From assembly GCF_900496995.4 (NCBI RefSeq), contig NC_044006.1, positions 32,363,120 to 32,427,119 on the forward strand: 64,000 nucleotides of DNA, in the 5' to 3' direction. Origin of the DNA: Aquila chrysaetos chrysaetos (Eukaryota > Chordata > Aves > Accipitriformes > Accipitridae). A program made the position numbers and the translations under genes. Within the stretch, counting starts at the first letter, position 1. Each line of letters begins with the position of its first letter. Shown piece by piece: positions 1-13,800 of this stretch. The notes under the pieces were generated by a model. The model had not been told where the DNA came from. It did not search any database and saw only the letters and a list, made by a program, of their open reading frames with translations.

Positions 1-3000
1 ATATCCTTGTGCCTTCCATTCCTCTGTCAAATTTGGCTGAGGCCAGCCAATGATTCCAACATAATAGTGGGGAATGCAAAGGGAGAGAGCGGCAGCGTGA
101 TTGCATAGCTGTATTTCCTTACAAAGTAAGGCTAAAAATATCAGTGACCTTTCCGAGCTCTATTTTTCCATGGTTTGGAGCAGAGTTGTGAAATTTGGCA
201 GGTGCAAGAGGCCTTTGGGGTGTGCCTTCTGCTGTTCCTGTGAAAATCTTCCCAAATTTGGGCTAGGTATAAGCCTTTGGAAAACAAGACCATATGTTAA
301 GATATATGTAAGAACTTCAGTAATTTGGTGGAATTCCCCAATAATTTCATCCTCTCTGAGTCTTGTGGTACTTTCCCGCTCCGTGCCACTGCCTGGCTCT
401 GGGGTCTCCATCCAGACACCCCCAGGTCCCAGCACGGATACTGGGATTGAAAGCAGGGGCACAGTTTCTTCAGAGCTCCCTTTTCTCACCCTGCTAACAA
501 CCACAGAGCAAGAGGAAGCTCAGAGCGACCACGTGAAGGGACAAGGACACGGAGCAGATGGTGGCCCTGAGTCACCACATCCCGCAAAAGGCAGTGCCAG
601 TGCACAGTCTCGCAAACCCATTCCCACTCAGAGAGGGAGGTCCTGCCACTGTGTTTGCTCTCACACAAAAGCTGTGTATGAGCCGCATGCATTAATCTCC
701 AGCATGCAAGTACGCAAGCAAAATAATCCCAGTTATGTGGTTTTGTCAGGCACACGGTCGTGAGGAGGGAAGGTCTCGGTCTGAGATCTGCCTGTGCGGC
801 CACCACGAGGAAGAGAGTGTTTCACTTGACAATAGATTAGTCATTTGCTTACAGTTTAATTAAGCCTCTGAGAAATTGTTGGCTGACCCTGTTTTCTGGC
901 TGGACAGGTAAGAGTGGCTTTGAGCTGTGCCCACAGGATATCTACCTCACTGAACCGGAGGGGCGAGCAATGGCAGAAGGCAGGCTGATGACTCCCGCCT
1001 GAGTGAAGGATGCTTCTGCAGACAGCAAACAAGTGCTTTTTGTTTACTCCTGATTTATGCAGGCTTGGTTTAAGGGTGGGTGATTTTGAGGCAGAGGATG
1101 AGCTTTGAGGTCCTCCATCCCTCCAGGCTCCAGCCTGCTTCTCCCCCGGTACTGTGTGTCCCGCTGACCTGCCCAGGCCACCCTGGGAACGGATGATACA
1201 GACGGGTGGGTGGAAGAAGAGACACCCAGTGACCGGGTTTAACCAGGGGGATTACTTGGCCTGGAGCAGATTAATGTGGGCACACCTGATCGCTGAGGGA
1301 CCCAGGAAAGCTTGTCACAGTTGTGAACACTGGGAGTGACTGAGGAGGTTGTAGGTGGCAGGCAGACAGTGATGGAGGGAAAGCTGATGATGAATTGAAT
1401 GAGAATTGGGATTGCTTTGGCAGAAAAGAATGAAATTGGACTGAAAGGTAAGGGAGAGACAAGACAGGGAAATGGGAAAGTACTGTATTTGGTAGTGGCT
1501 ATCAAATGGGACTTCTATCCTATGCACCAACGATGGCAAGAGTCCCACAGAAAAATTAGATTTGGATTAAAGCGCATTCAATTACATTAGTAATTAAAGT
1601 CTGTGTATTGTAGGGGCTGTTCAATTAAAGTTGCACAACCAATGTCCTTTTTAACAGCTCTTAATTTCCGAGGGGCTGACTTTGCGATGGTGCTCTGCCA
1701 GTGCCGTTTTCTTGACTGAACTCTAATCCTCCAAGAGCAGTTCGGTGCCAGTTGATTCGTGTCAGAGATCTCTGCACACAAACCAGTACAGAAGTCACAA
1801 AGCGAGACAGAGCTGGAGCAGGTATTAGAGGAGTCATTAGCAAAGCAGGCGGCCGTTCTCGTGCAATGCCTTCACCGCATTCTCCGGGCCACCCTCCTGA
1901 AGATGTCCACTTGTGGGTAAAACACCGCTTGAGCCTGGAGTGACTCCGGTGAGGGGTGACAGGCTCTGCTAGCGCTGCTGGCAGTATGTTAAGGCCCTGC
2001 CCTTGCATGTCACCCGGAGAAGCTGCCGCAGCAGCCTGGGAGCACCCTGGCATGGGGAAACAGGGGGGTTGCGACACCCTCAGCCCCACCGCTGAGGCCA
2101 CCAGAACCCATCTGTCAGAGCCCCAGGTCTTAGCAGGATCAGAGCTGACTATCCTTAGTAAGCAGGTGAAGACTTTACTTTTGAGATTAAGGTTGGCCTT
2201 GCGGCGCAGACAGGTACCTGCAGTTGGGTGTTTAAGCCCTGGCTGTAACGTGGACGTGGGACAAACCTTGCGCATCTCACGCAGGGGCTGTCTCCATCAC
2301 ACAGCGTGTCCTTTGGCCGTGGTCCTGCTGAGCTGATGAGTTGTCCCTGCGGGGCTCTGCCCAGGGTCCTCACCCCCCTGGTCCCCACGGGGACAACCCT
2401 TCTGATCCTGGACCCCATGCAGATGTCTCCACAGCCCACTGCATCGGGCTATGGCACTGGCATGCATCCATCACCCATGTCTCCATGCCCCACTTCAGGT
2501 TGCAGATTGCATCCTAGTAAAAAGGCTGTTTCATAAAGGACTCTCCATCCTATTTGCAATAATGCAAAGCCCTTCTCCTCCTGTTCACGGCTGTGTAACA
2601 GCCCTAGTGGCAAATGGATCAGCTGCTTATGCGGGAGAGAAATCCTGGCAAGGCTGAATGCAAATTTAACTAAGCCAAATGGCATATGAGTTTTCCAGGG
2701 ACCACTGGCAGAGCCCCACTGATTTTCAGAAATATCTATTCTTTTAATAGCCAATGGACACGTTCATTGGATACCTATTTTTAAAGAGATGAAATAGACT
2801 CCGAATAACTGAAGTGACCAACATGTCAGTCCTTAGCAGACAAAACTTAGATGAAGTCACTGGGAATTTTCCCATGTCAGAATGAGGTAAAGGCCGCAAT
2901 GTTTGACTTGTATAATGCTGAGGACCCCAGTTAGCCACCTTGCTCTATTCCGGGTGATGAGTGAGGAATTACCCACAGATCACAAAAATACAAAATAATC

Positions 3001-6000
3001 ACATTTTCCCCAGACCTTTCTTAGCTAAAATGCCTCATTACCTACCCTGTTTCATTTGAAAAAAATATTAAACTTGGGGGTGGCTCAGAGGAGAGTCTTG
3101 CTGCCACCTTGCCAATCTTGGCACAGTTCAGCTCTCCTTCTTTGAGGAAATGCTGTGAAGATTTCATGGTTGATTGTCAGCAAAATTTACCTGGGCAGGT
3201 GCTAACACTGAGGACAATCTATTATATATATGTGTATATAATTGAATTTGGTTAAGAATCTGAATGAATTTTTAGGCAGATGGCAAACTGGGCAGTAAAC
3301 AGGAGGGAAAATTAGGCAGATAGATACAACTCTAATCCTGTTATATGTAGATTGTACCTACTAGGGACCGCCTGTTTCTCTGGGTCTGCAGTGTCTCCTT
3401 AGGTTCAGAGTGGCAAGGGCAGAATCACCAAAGTCTGATGCTCTCAAGCCAGGGCCTGGTAGTCTCATGCCACAGACAGCTCTAGCTGCTTTCCACACCA
3501 CTGCCAGGGTGAGCTGGGCCAAAGGGACCCAGGGAGACACTCGATCAGTTTTGCTGGGGTCATCACCCACCATCCCCTCTGACCATGTGCTGTGCCCATC
3601 AACTCTTTGTCTGCTGTCTAATGCTTTGCAACCCAACGAGCAGGCTAATATTTTAACAGATGTAGACTGCCTCCTTCCCCAATCCCCTTATAGGAAGAGT
3701 TCATTGGAAGGTTAATAGGATGCTGAGAAGACAGACTGATTAAAATTAAATTAATCCAAATTAAATTAGGGGAAAGTCAAGTAACCCAGTTGGTTCATAA
3801 GAATTCATAGCAAAAGCACTAAAAAGAAGCTGTTCAGACTGTAAGGAAACAAAGGACCTAGACCTGGGAGTGTTCTTGCCCAGGCATCACCCAGCTGGAT
3901 TCAGCTGCGGAGTTTGCATGGCTTGTAAGACCAGTCTCAGGAGGAGCCAGGAACATGCCGTGCTTGCTCATCAGCCTCGCCGTACGCCTACCTGGCTCTG
4001 GGACAGCCTGCAGACTTCCCAGGGGACAGCGTGGCTAGGAGTGCCTGGTGGTGGGACCTGTCACACAGCCATGCAGGAGGCCACAGGCTCTGCCCAGCGC
4101 CCCGCAGCATCCCATCCTGTCTACCGGGCAGGCTGAGACCGCAGCATGCGGGAGGTGGTACGTGTCAGGAAGCAGGCAACACGGAGCCAGCGGGTATTAC
4201 TGTACTCATTGCCTTCATCTGCGCTGCCCCAGCAGTGTGACCACTTCCACGTGTAGCATCCATTGCACAGGAGGGTTTGCAAGATCTGGGTCACAGCCCG
4301 AAAGGTCTTCAAGAACTCCCAAGCATCTTTGAGAAAGCACTTAGCACAAGTAAGGGTGTTTTAAAGTAATAATAATAACAATCAGGAGAGCTATATTAAT
4401 CTCTAACGCTATTAAAGCTATTTCATAAAACAACAAAGCTCTCCACAGATATGTCTAGGTTATCCACTCCTCCAACCTAGGGATTCAGATGGTCATCTGC
4501 TTTCACATGCAGCAAGGCAAGCTTTTTTTCTCAGCATGCAAAGTTAGGAGAAAAATTGCTTCAGAAACAAAGGGTCATAAAATATTCACTATCCTAAAAA
4601 GCACAGAGCCACAGATCCTGCAGTTCAGTATGTAACACCTTTAATATACATGTGCCCAATTTTACCTTCATTTCAAGGCATCTATATTTGCATTTGTCTC
4701 TGGATTTTTGCTTTTTTGTTCTTACTCTACAAACTAAGAGAGGCTCTTTAAACTCCATAGTGTGCAATACCTCCTTCTAAGGAGGCAATCATCTCGTCAC
4801 AAGGTGAAACAATATATATGTAAATGCACATTGATACATAAAAACTGAAATAAGACATTAACATCTACATTTTGATGCACTAATTTGGGCCTAGTTATGT
4901 TGACACAGATGGAGTGAATTATTGGAGGAGAAAAAGCACATCTGTTAAATGTTATTGTTTAATTAAGCCATTAGCAACTAAAAGACAAGAGCCTTTAAAT
5001 TACAGCATTTTATATTTATCTCAGCTCGTGGTACTCATATGGCTCCCCTAGCACTTGGAGCATGTTGCAATCTTTAATGCAATGTAACGACCCCCCCAGT
5101 GAAAGAGACAAAAAAAGACCCACTTGCAGATGGGGAGGTGAGCTGTTCGGCCACTGGCCTCCTAGGAAATTCAAGGAGCAACACAGTGGTCTGAGGTTAA
5201 CCTTGCACCACTGACTTGCTTCATTAGCTGGTGTAGCGAAGCCTCACAGAACCTCTAACGAAATCTTCATCTGAAGAGGAGCATCCTTGCAACCACTAGT
5301 CATTGCTCAGTGAGGGCTTCGCACCCCGACATTTGCTTACCTCCAGTCATGGAGGTTTGGATGTACAAAATTTGCTACCTGAGTGCCAAGTTCTGTGTGC
5401 ACAGCCTAAAAAATTGGCAATAATCCTTTATTACAGCTGCAGGCTCTCTCTGGAAATCTTATTCTCCTGCTCAATTTTACAGGGAATAAATTTCCTAGCT
5501 GGAGGGAAATTTCTTCCTGTGAGAGGGGACAACATGTCTCTGTGAGACACCTTACCAATGGATTTACTACAACACAGGGGGAAGAAGTATAATCTTGTAG
5601 TCCAATAAGCCTGCAAATTCACCAGGGAAGAGTCCACTGTCACCCCTGAGGACGGAGGGTCAGCTGCAAGCCTGTTCCGCCTTGCTTATCTCCTGCCATC
5701 CTTGCGGTGTCCCCACCTGCGAAAGGGACGCCAGAATCGGCAGCCCTTGCTCCTGGCCTCCATCCTGCCTTCCTGTGTTGCAAGCAAGGCATTAGAAAGG
5801 CGAATGAAGACAAAATAAAGGAAGCTCTTCATCCCATGCTGGCGTGGCGGGGAGGGAGTGCTGTTCAAGGAGAGCAACCCGGGCCTTGGGGGTGCTGTGA
5901 GAAGCTGCTATGAGCTGCTCTGCTCTTCCCCTTCTTATTCAGACAACTGTCTACCAGCCTGGGTGATGTCTCTGCAGGTTTCCACGCATGGGGACGTGTT

Positions 6001-9000
6001 TATTGGAGCCAGGACTTGTCCTGCAGAGTGTCCCACCAAACACCTGCCCCCTTCTTCAGTTGCATTTACTGGGGAAATAGAGACTCTGGCAATCTCTCCA
6101 TTTCTCCTCCCTGTTCTTCCCCTCTTACTCCTGTAACAGCTTTTGAATCCATTGCCCAGTTTTTTACAGAGGTCTAGAGAGCTTAGAAATGTTAACTGTC
6201 CAGAAGCAGTGCAAAACCAGACATCCACAAAGAAGAAAGAGACCCTTTTAGTACCTTTAGGGTGGAAGGCGTGAACACCATCAGCCTTATCTTTGCCCAG
6301 GAACCCAGGCTTCCTTGGTTCTGCTGCCCAAACAATGCCTGGTGACTGTTGTGATGGCTAGCATTAGGGTCATAAGCAGTGCCATAAACAGCTCATTTAA
6401 CTTTTCTGTGCCATTTACACCATCACTGCCACCAGAGTGACACATGATAAATAAAAGTAAGAAATGTTTTCAGCTTTAAAAATAGAAATGTTTTTCACTT
6501 TGCTGCAGGAGGAAGGCCTGACTCTGCTCTCACTTATGCTGGCATAAAACAAAATTAGCTACACAGAAATGGATGGAGTTACATCTATCAAAAACTGCAC
6601 AAGTGACAGCAGAACTGACCTCTTTTCTTTTAAACTTCTTCCTACTTGATACTGTATGAACGTCTTTTATATTTGACACAGTAATCTTTTAGGGCTGACT
6701 CCTGCCCTTCAAATCAGAGCCGATGCCATTCAGGAACTAACACGGATACAGCTCAGAGTGGAAAATCAGTCTTGGTGAAAACCCTAGCCATACCAGAAGC
6801 GATCCCCATGCCAGCTCGAGGGGCCAGCGCAGAGCAATGTAAAGTGCCTCCACGGTGGGCCAGCATTTGCTTTTCCTATGCTAGAAAATGTTAAAGCACA
6901 GTACAGGCGCTGGCAGCGGGGAAGGTGCTCATGGGGCTCTCCAAGGAGCCTCCTTGCTGGCAAGAGGAGAAACACTGATGGACTCCTGATGGTGCCCCAT
7001 TCAGCTGTCCTTGTCCAAAGCCATTGACTTTAGCCAGGCAGGATCAAGCCTCCGTGGGACCTAAGCAGGTTGGCAGAATACACGGAAACTTCCCGAGGGA
7101 TGTGCCAGAGAAAGGAGGTGGCATATCCCTCCTAATGAAAGCAGCGGCTCAAAGACAATGAACCCCTTCTCCCAGGGAGCTGGATCCCAGTGCTCTACTG
7201 TCTGAGGTGGCAGCGGTTTGAAAACTAAGCAAAAGCCTTGCTGCTATCCCGGAGTACTGCATTAAATAATTGAAAAATGAATAATTAAATTAAAAGAGGA
7301 TTATTTCCCACAGGCAAGCAGAAAATTGCTGCCTGCAGGACAAAGGATGATGGCAACACTTCATTTTCTGCAGTTCTCAGCAGTCAGCAGCGAGGTGATG
7401 TGAATAACATCCACAGTGGGCAGGAAGAGCCCCCCTGAATCACATTGGGTTTTTGGCTCCTAGTTTATCCCTAAATTGTCTATTGCCAAATGCAAGAATA
7501 GTGATTTCTGAAGAACAAGGAAGCAAATCAGGAAATACGAGACATTCCCTTTTTCATGAATGTCACCCTTGGGGTGTGGGGGTATCTATTTACGTACAGA
7601 TACGTGAGGGATTTGCACAGATCAGTCCCATTGACTCACGGTTAGCTGCTATACATATTTGTAGGATACATTTCTATGTTTAGTCCTCTACTTTTATTTT
7701 ATTGCTGGATATGAGGAGACGTGCACACGTGCTTTGTTCTGACACTTTATAAGAGCAGTATTTAATAGCACTATTATTTTTTTCCCTAAGATGTATATAT
7801 CTGTTTGAACAGACGACGCATTGTAAGAGTCTGTATTTCTCACGAGCTATAATTAAAAATGAACAACTCTCCACATAGGATAACAATACCATAATATACT
7901 TGCTCTCCTCACAGAAATTTAAACAAGTCGACATGCTGAGTGAATAATGATCCTACGTTTATGCAACACTTATTTTCCCTGAGTAGCTACAAGCCCTTGG
8001 TACACCAATGCCCAGACTGTATGAGGCACTACAACGGGGTCTGAACACATGCAGCAGGGAATAAATTGTACTCTTCAACCCTTCCACCTTCCCAGCACCT
8101 CAAGCTCTCCTTGCCCTGCAAAACCTCTCACCCAGCCACCATGTCCCTTCGTTCTCCCACTCTCTCCTTTCTGCCTTTCAGATCTGGAAGCCCTTTTTCT
8201 TCTCTGTGTAAGGCTGCTTCTGACAGCCCTCCTAAACCCCTCCCCAAACCTCATATTTCTCCAGTGAAGCAATTTCTTCACTTACCACATCAGTGTTGGC
8301 TATACAAGGTCAGGGGACTTTGCCAAGAATTATGACATTTTCCTTAAGCCCATCTTCTCGTTCCTCTCTGTCCAGAAACTTAATAGTCCCCAACACAGTG
8401 GTTGTAGTTGTGACTGAGCTGTCACAAACGAGATGGCCAGTCGTGGTGGCATCACGGGATTCAGAAACACACGCACAGCATTGGGAGAGGTAAGGCTTCA
8501 GCCCTGTTAGTACCCCTTCCTCCCTCCACTAGCAGATCCATACTCATCATCACATCACACTGTATATATCTGAAAACTGTGACCCTGTGCAGGAGCCCAG
8601 AGTTTCAACAGCAGATTTCTCATTCTCCACACCCTGTGCCAAAGCAGATGGGCAGAGGAAGCTTGGCGAGTAAACTGCATGCTTGACATTACGGAGCAAG
8701 GCTGCAGCAGAACAATTTCTGGATGCCAACCCAGGGCCCCAGTCCTGAAACCAGCCCTTTCCTTCTGGACACCTATCACATAGGTATGTGTTCAAAACGT
8801 TTCGCTTACCTATTCAGATTGTAGCTGCCTGTGAGGCAGATCCTTGCACCAGGTTGAGCACTGAGCTCCACCACAGCAACTGGGGAGCTGCCTTCACCTC
8901 TATGGAGAGTATGTCTGCAGGCTGTGGCGTAAGAGAGGACATCTCTTGTGGGATGTGGCTTTTGAGTATGGGAGCAATCAGCCAACACTGGAGCTCAGAG

Positions 9001-9869
9001 CCAGCAGGGCCAAGGTAGGGGAAAGGCAGGGTGAGGCCCTGGCTGGCCATACAGGCAGCTCCATTGCCTTCCTCATACAAAGGTCCAGCAAACCGAGGCT
9101 GACTCTCAGGACAGAGGGAGCAGAGAGCAGCACAGCAACTTCCCCCTCCATGTAAAACCATGAATAGGCAGCACAGTGGACACTAGTGGAGGAGATATTT
9201 CAGCATGTACCTTTTCATTAGACCACCCTTACGTTTGGTAAATGAATCTCCAGTGCTTTTAAAAATGGCTTCGCTGTGATGCGTTCCAGGGCCCATCATC
9301 ACGGATCCAAGAATAACATTTGCACACGCAGTAGTTCAGACTTAGTATTCACACAGTACCCAACACCAACGGTCCTTTCTCTGCCTATGCAGCTATTCCC
9401 TTATCTCAGCCTATCTAATAGCCGCAGGAACACAGTGGGTGACATTCCCTTCTGTCCTGAAGCCCTCCCAGCTAAACCAGTGCAAAGCATCTTTGTCCTG
9501 CTCATTTCCAGCCCCAGATCCCTCCACCGCTCTGGCAGGGGCTAAAACTGCCTGAGGGATACTCTCATCTCAGCCATCTGGCAGTGGTCCCCAGGGGACG
9601 GTCCTCCAGCTCCGAACTGTCAGTGTGCTGCCAGCTGAGTGCTCCCCACTGCTGGAACAACTCCCAGCCAGCCGGCCACCGCCAGCCTCCAGCCTTTCCT
9701 TCCCACCAGCACAGAAGAAAGGAGCCAGTTCAAGGATGGCAGAGGACAAAATTGAGCTTGGACCCTCCAGAGAGGCGTTTGCTTTCCTTCGCTCACCAGG
9801 AAACACTAAAGTACAGGTTTTGTCAAGGTGCGTCAACCCCTGTCATTTAATGAGTTAGCACTGGCCCTT
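1..9869. other. Intergenic DNA without recognised gene
   Basis: No open frame here shows a recognisable domain, homology or a plausible set of splice sites. The longest frame (101-763, plus strand, 220 codons) has low-complexity, non-protein-like content and is not called. The DNA is mixed, with GC-richer blocks (about 1,900-2,500 and 3,400-4,200) and AT-rich blocks rich in TAATTA-type motifs (about 1,560-1,640 and 4,340-5,040) that could be conserved regulatory elements. One degenerate palindromic repeat is listed separately (6,515-6,620). The block may belong to the spacer upstream of SNRK or to an intron of an unseen neighbour. Confidence 0.6.
6515..6620. repeat. Degenerate palindromic amniote interspersed repeat
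   Basis: The segment opens with GGCCTGACTCTGCTCTCACTT and closes, inverted, with AAGTGACAGCAGAACTGACC; the two arms pair imperfectly, most clearly over TCTGCT and TCACTT. The middle contains GGATGGAGTTACA. From memory this matches a very common old repeat of turtles, crocodiles and birds whose consensus reads like GGCCCTGATTCTGC followed by TCACTTACACTGG. I am not sure of its library name. The inverted-repeat shape suggests a non-autonomous DNA transposon, but that is inference. Confidence 0.5.
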
Positions 9870-10140
9870 TTCATCTTCGAAGCTCTTTACCATCAGCTGG
9901 CCATGGTCTCCTCTCGGTAACCACCAGGCAACCGTGCTGGAACCAGTGGCAGCGAGCAGAGCCTGTCCCCTTCCCAAATGACTCAGGCCCTGCAAGGGTA
10001 CCCTTGCAAGGCAGGCAAGGTCAGTGTTATTATTCCCTCTGACAGATGGGAAAACTGAGAGGAGGTGTGATGGCGAGATTTGCCCAGGGCCTTCCTGCTA
10101 ACCTGCGCTGCGAATGCATGAGTTACTCAGCCCTGCGCTT
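9870..10140 (+). mobile_element. MIR-type SINE, old and diverged
   Basis: Two blocks in the right order and orientation match the MIR consensus as I know it. The first is CATCTTCGAAGCTCTTTAC at 9,872-9,890. The second runs from TTATTATTCCC through GACAGATGGGAAAACTGAG to TTTGCCCAGGG at about 10,027-10,090. The spacing is stretched by roughly 50-80 bp of unrelated or decayed sequence. MIRs are ancient tRNA-derived SINEs mobilised by L2-like LINEs and are inactive in birds. The ends are approximate. Confidence 0.65.
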
Positions 10141-10194
10141 CAGCCAGTTGGCTTGAACTGCCTCGGGTGCTCATCGCTGCAAACCACTGACAAA

Positions 10195-10262
10195 AGCATA
10201 AGTGCATCAGCACTGGGTCAAGCCAAGGTCCTGTCTCCCCCTGTACCCCGTCTCCGGTAAAG
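10195..10262 (+). repeat. Probable fragment of old amniote repeat
   Basis: The stretch CATAAGTGCATCAGCACTGG continuing with GTCAAGCCAAGGTCC resembles the start of a dispersed reptile/bird repeat whose consensus, as I remember it, reads 'cataagaa..gccatactgggtcagaccaaaggtcc'. It sits just downstream of the MIR. Similarity is limited to about 35-60 bases and the family name is uncertain. The copy near 22,722 appears related. Confidence 0.35.
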
Positions 10263-13200
10263 TGCATGGGTGGGCGTTGGCAGGAAGGCTATGCCAACAA
10301 GGCCGGTACGGAGCATCTCCCTTCCAGTATGCCTTGAAAAACGAGCGATTCCTTTCTATCCCCATCACCTCTCATAATGATTAAAGCATTGAATCATGCT
10401 TTTTGGCTTGCAGTGCTTGCATTGTGCAGGTCTGTTTGAGTGGAAGAAAGGAAACACTTTGATGATCTTAATCAGAACTTCCCTCTAAACACACGTTTCC
10501 GTCCCCACCGCGGCAGAAGCAAACACAGCACTCTCCTACCCGAGAGCTCGCATCCAAAATGCACTTCCAGCCCCAAAGGTCACCAGAAACAGAGGAAAAA
10601 ATATAACCCTGCTCTCAAACTGTTAGCCAGACTGAATGAAATATTCCTCTCCAGTCCCAAGAGCAAGAAAGTTTCTGGTAGGCAGTGGGGTGTCAATGGG
10701 AGATCAATGCATTTCAGCCTGGTTCCAAAGCCACTGAGGTCGAGAGGAGCTTTTCAGTGGGGTCCAGATCAGGTCCTCAGGGAGCACATATCGTCGACAG
10801 CAAGACCGGCCATATGGATCCAAGATCTAAACTGTGTCATAAGAGCATACAGCAACGCTTCAAGCAGGTGCTGAAGAGAGAATTATTCACCATATGCTAT
10901 TGATCTTCCCTTCTACCTTGTGAAGATGTTTTATATACTTTGCATCAGAGGTAAAATTTACTCAAGGAATGTAATAAACAGTATTGCCACTAAGACGGCG
11001 CACAAACTTTACACTACTGGCAGATTAAAAAGTCATTCGCTCCCTAGCGATTTCCTCCTGCGCGTACCAAAGAAGTCCAAGTGTGGATAAATTTAACACA
11101 GATGATTCTCATTTTTTTGCTTCTGGAAAATGTTGCCCTGGCAGATCTCAGAGTCAAGCTATACATCTGTCACTCCCTCCAGTCAAGTCCTTGGGAATCT
11201 GTATTTATAGTCCTAGGCTTTGTACAGTTAGAGTCTGTGCCAAAGCCTGCTGCAGTCAATGGAAATCTTGGAAAAAAGCCTCAGAAATGTTTTATAAAAG
11301 CACAGTTTTGGCTAGAATATGTTAAAATGTTAGAATATGTAAAAAAATTCAAAAACATTTTTTAAACATTTCAAAGAACAACCTATCCAGCCATAGGCTT
11401 TATATAGCAGATTCTGAAATCAGCTGTGGATGTGTGCTGCTGAAAATGCTCAGGGTAGTGACATTACCTGAGCAAAACATATTACCTGCTGTGCACAGCA
11501 CCCTGCGCCCCTCCAGCACTTCAGCCTCTGAGCTGGGTCAGAGGGAGTTTTGCGTAGCTACTTCAGGTGAACTCCAATTCCACTTTAGCCTACCTTTCTG
11601 TTAAACAAATGCCATTCTACAACCTCATTGTCTGCTGTTACCAATTACTGAGGAACCAGGGGGTGTGCATATTAATAAAAGCAGGGAAATGTTTCTCCCT
11701 TTTTAAGTTTGCAGGGAACAACAGCATTTCCTGCAAGAATTTTTGAATGAGCACAATCTTCCGATGGGACTCCACTGCAAAATACTGTCTTTTTTTGGAC
11801 GACTGCAAAAATGTCAATGTATCTTTTGTCCTGGACTCCTTCAGCTTTTGCCAGGTTTTATAACCCCCTTGAAATCTGGCCTACAAGAGTCCAGAATGTC
11901 TGATCCATAGGTCAGAGATGCACGTACCATGAAGGGAGGGAAAACCAAAAAAACTTCAGGGCAATAAATGGATGAGGGAAAAATATACATTATAACTTTA
12001 AAATCCTGGAGCAACTGAAGTAAGTTATAGGAAGCCCTATAGGCAACGTCAAAACAACAGCATTTCCAGCTGAGATAACCAAGGGGAAAAAAAAAAAAAA
12101 AAATTAAAATGCTAACCAGGTGCATTTGTAGGTAGTACAGACTCCACAAATCTTCTCCAGTATACGTGACTTCTCAAGGTTGAAGAAGGTCTAAACCAAC
12201 CTCGCTGAGCCTTGCAGAGCTGGCATAGGCCTCCAAGCTAACAGGATCTGGCAAGCCTGGAGCCAGCTTTAGCATCACTTAGGAACAAAGCATAATGAAG
12301 CCAAATGTCTTCCAATGGTCCCACATTCACGTGTATTTTAGTGTCTCTACAGCAAACCCGTGGCTGAGGATATATAAAAGAAGTGATACATTGGCCCATG
12401 GGTTTCCCACACAGCATCTGTACCCCCAAATTTCCTGTGCAGATGCCCCAGTTTCAGTATTTAGGCACTTCTGTGCTGAAAGAGCAAGGTCAGAGGTGAT
12501 CCAGGGCTCCCTCCTGCCTGCACGCTGCCTGCATTGTTGGATTTAGCTTGTCTACTGCAAGAGCGTAGCTTGGATGTAAAGACCCATAGGGCAGCATCCT
12601 TAGGGAAGACTGAGCTCAGCTGTAAAAAACATTTATGGCACAGCATGTCCTTATGTCCTTTGCTTCTGCTCAGATTTTAGAACAGGCCTGTGTGCCACCA
12701 GTTTGGGTACCAGGTGAGCTAGGTCTCAGCATAGACTTGTTTGGATTCTTAAAACCCTGCCTGGGGAGCTGCTGTGTGCAAAAGGCAGTAAGAGCCCACG
12801 AGCCCCCAAGCGTCACCCAGCCAGCTCTGCTAAGAACCCAGGTGGCCACCTCTGAGCAGCACAGTTTTCATGGTGCTGCATAGCTAAGGACAGGAGGGCT
12901 GACAAGGTCCAAAATTAGGGGCTCCTCTGCCCAGGCCATCTGTTAAACCTCATCTAGGAAGTGTCCTCACCACACATGTAGCCAATTCATTCCCCCCCCC
13001 AAAATGTGAAATAAGTAGAACAATTTACTCTTACTCTGCTTCTCCACCCCTTTTACAGCAAGAAGCTTCATCCACAACGTGGGAATCCCAGGCATAATTT
13101 CCTCTTCTAAGAGTAGGAATGTGTGCGTCCTAGATACACGCTGTAACTACCAAATAACAGGTTCTATCCTGGGGAGGTGCTTCACGCCCAAAATAAAACA

Positions 13201-13731
13201 GGGACACTTGGCAAGAGACAAGATTTGGTGAGGGAATCAGAAGCTGTCAAGGGAAGTTCTGCTGCTGCAACGGTTGTCAAGAGGAAGAGGCTGTAAGATG
13301 ACAGAGGCCACGGTGCAAGGTCACTGCTAACTTCGGCAGTCTGGGTCAGGGTCCGAATTCTTAGCTCCCCATCTCACCTGAATGCTGGATTTTTAGAAAT
13401 TTCCTTATAAATTTTATGTAACTTCTCTTCCTCTTCATGAGGCTGATGCTGTGTACCTGCTTCTTTTACATGCCATGATACAATGAGATCTGTTTAATGT
13501 ACTTCACAGTCTGATGTTGGTGAGTGGCTTTTGTATGCCTCACATGCTTGCTACATGCTTGGGCAGATACGTGCCCCAGGACTCCAGGAATGTCTCTGTT
13601 TCCAGGATGTACCTGTTGGCTTTATAATATGCAAATATTTGTTCACTGTTTTGGTAACTTCATGAAGTTATAAGCCAGGGAAATTGAGAGTGAATAGTTT
13701 TATACTGCACAAATCCAAAGCACACCTCCAG

Positions 13732-13800
13732 CACATGTAAATCAGTGTAGCTCCACTGACTCGGATGGAGTTGGGTCGATTTATGCTAGGTGAGGAGCTC
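13732..13800. repeat. Degenerate palindromic amniote repeat
   Basis: GTAAATCAGTGTAGCTCCACTGA is followed by GGATGGAGTT and then GATTTATGC. Read in reverse complement, the right half again gives ATAAATC and AACTCCA, so the element is an imperfect palindrome. It matches my memory of an amniote repeat with the core 'gtaaatcagcatagctccattgaagtcaatggagct'. It is probably the same superfamily as the segment at 6,515. Confidence 0.5.

Noticed and set aside
101..763. 220-codon open frame on the plus strand
   Set aside because: No recognisable domain, low-complexity composition, overlapping open frames on the other strand, no promoter or splice context. Its length is unusual, but chance is the simplest explanation.
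12087..12103. A-run as the tail of a processed pseudogene
   Set aside because: The sequence before it contains no recognisable coding remnant, no polyadenylation signal at the right distance and no flanking duplication.
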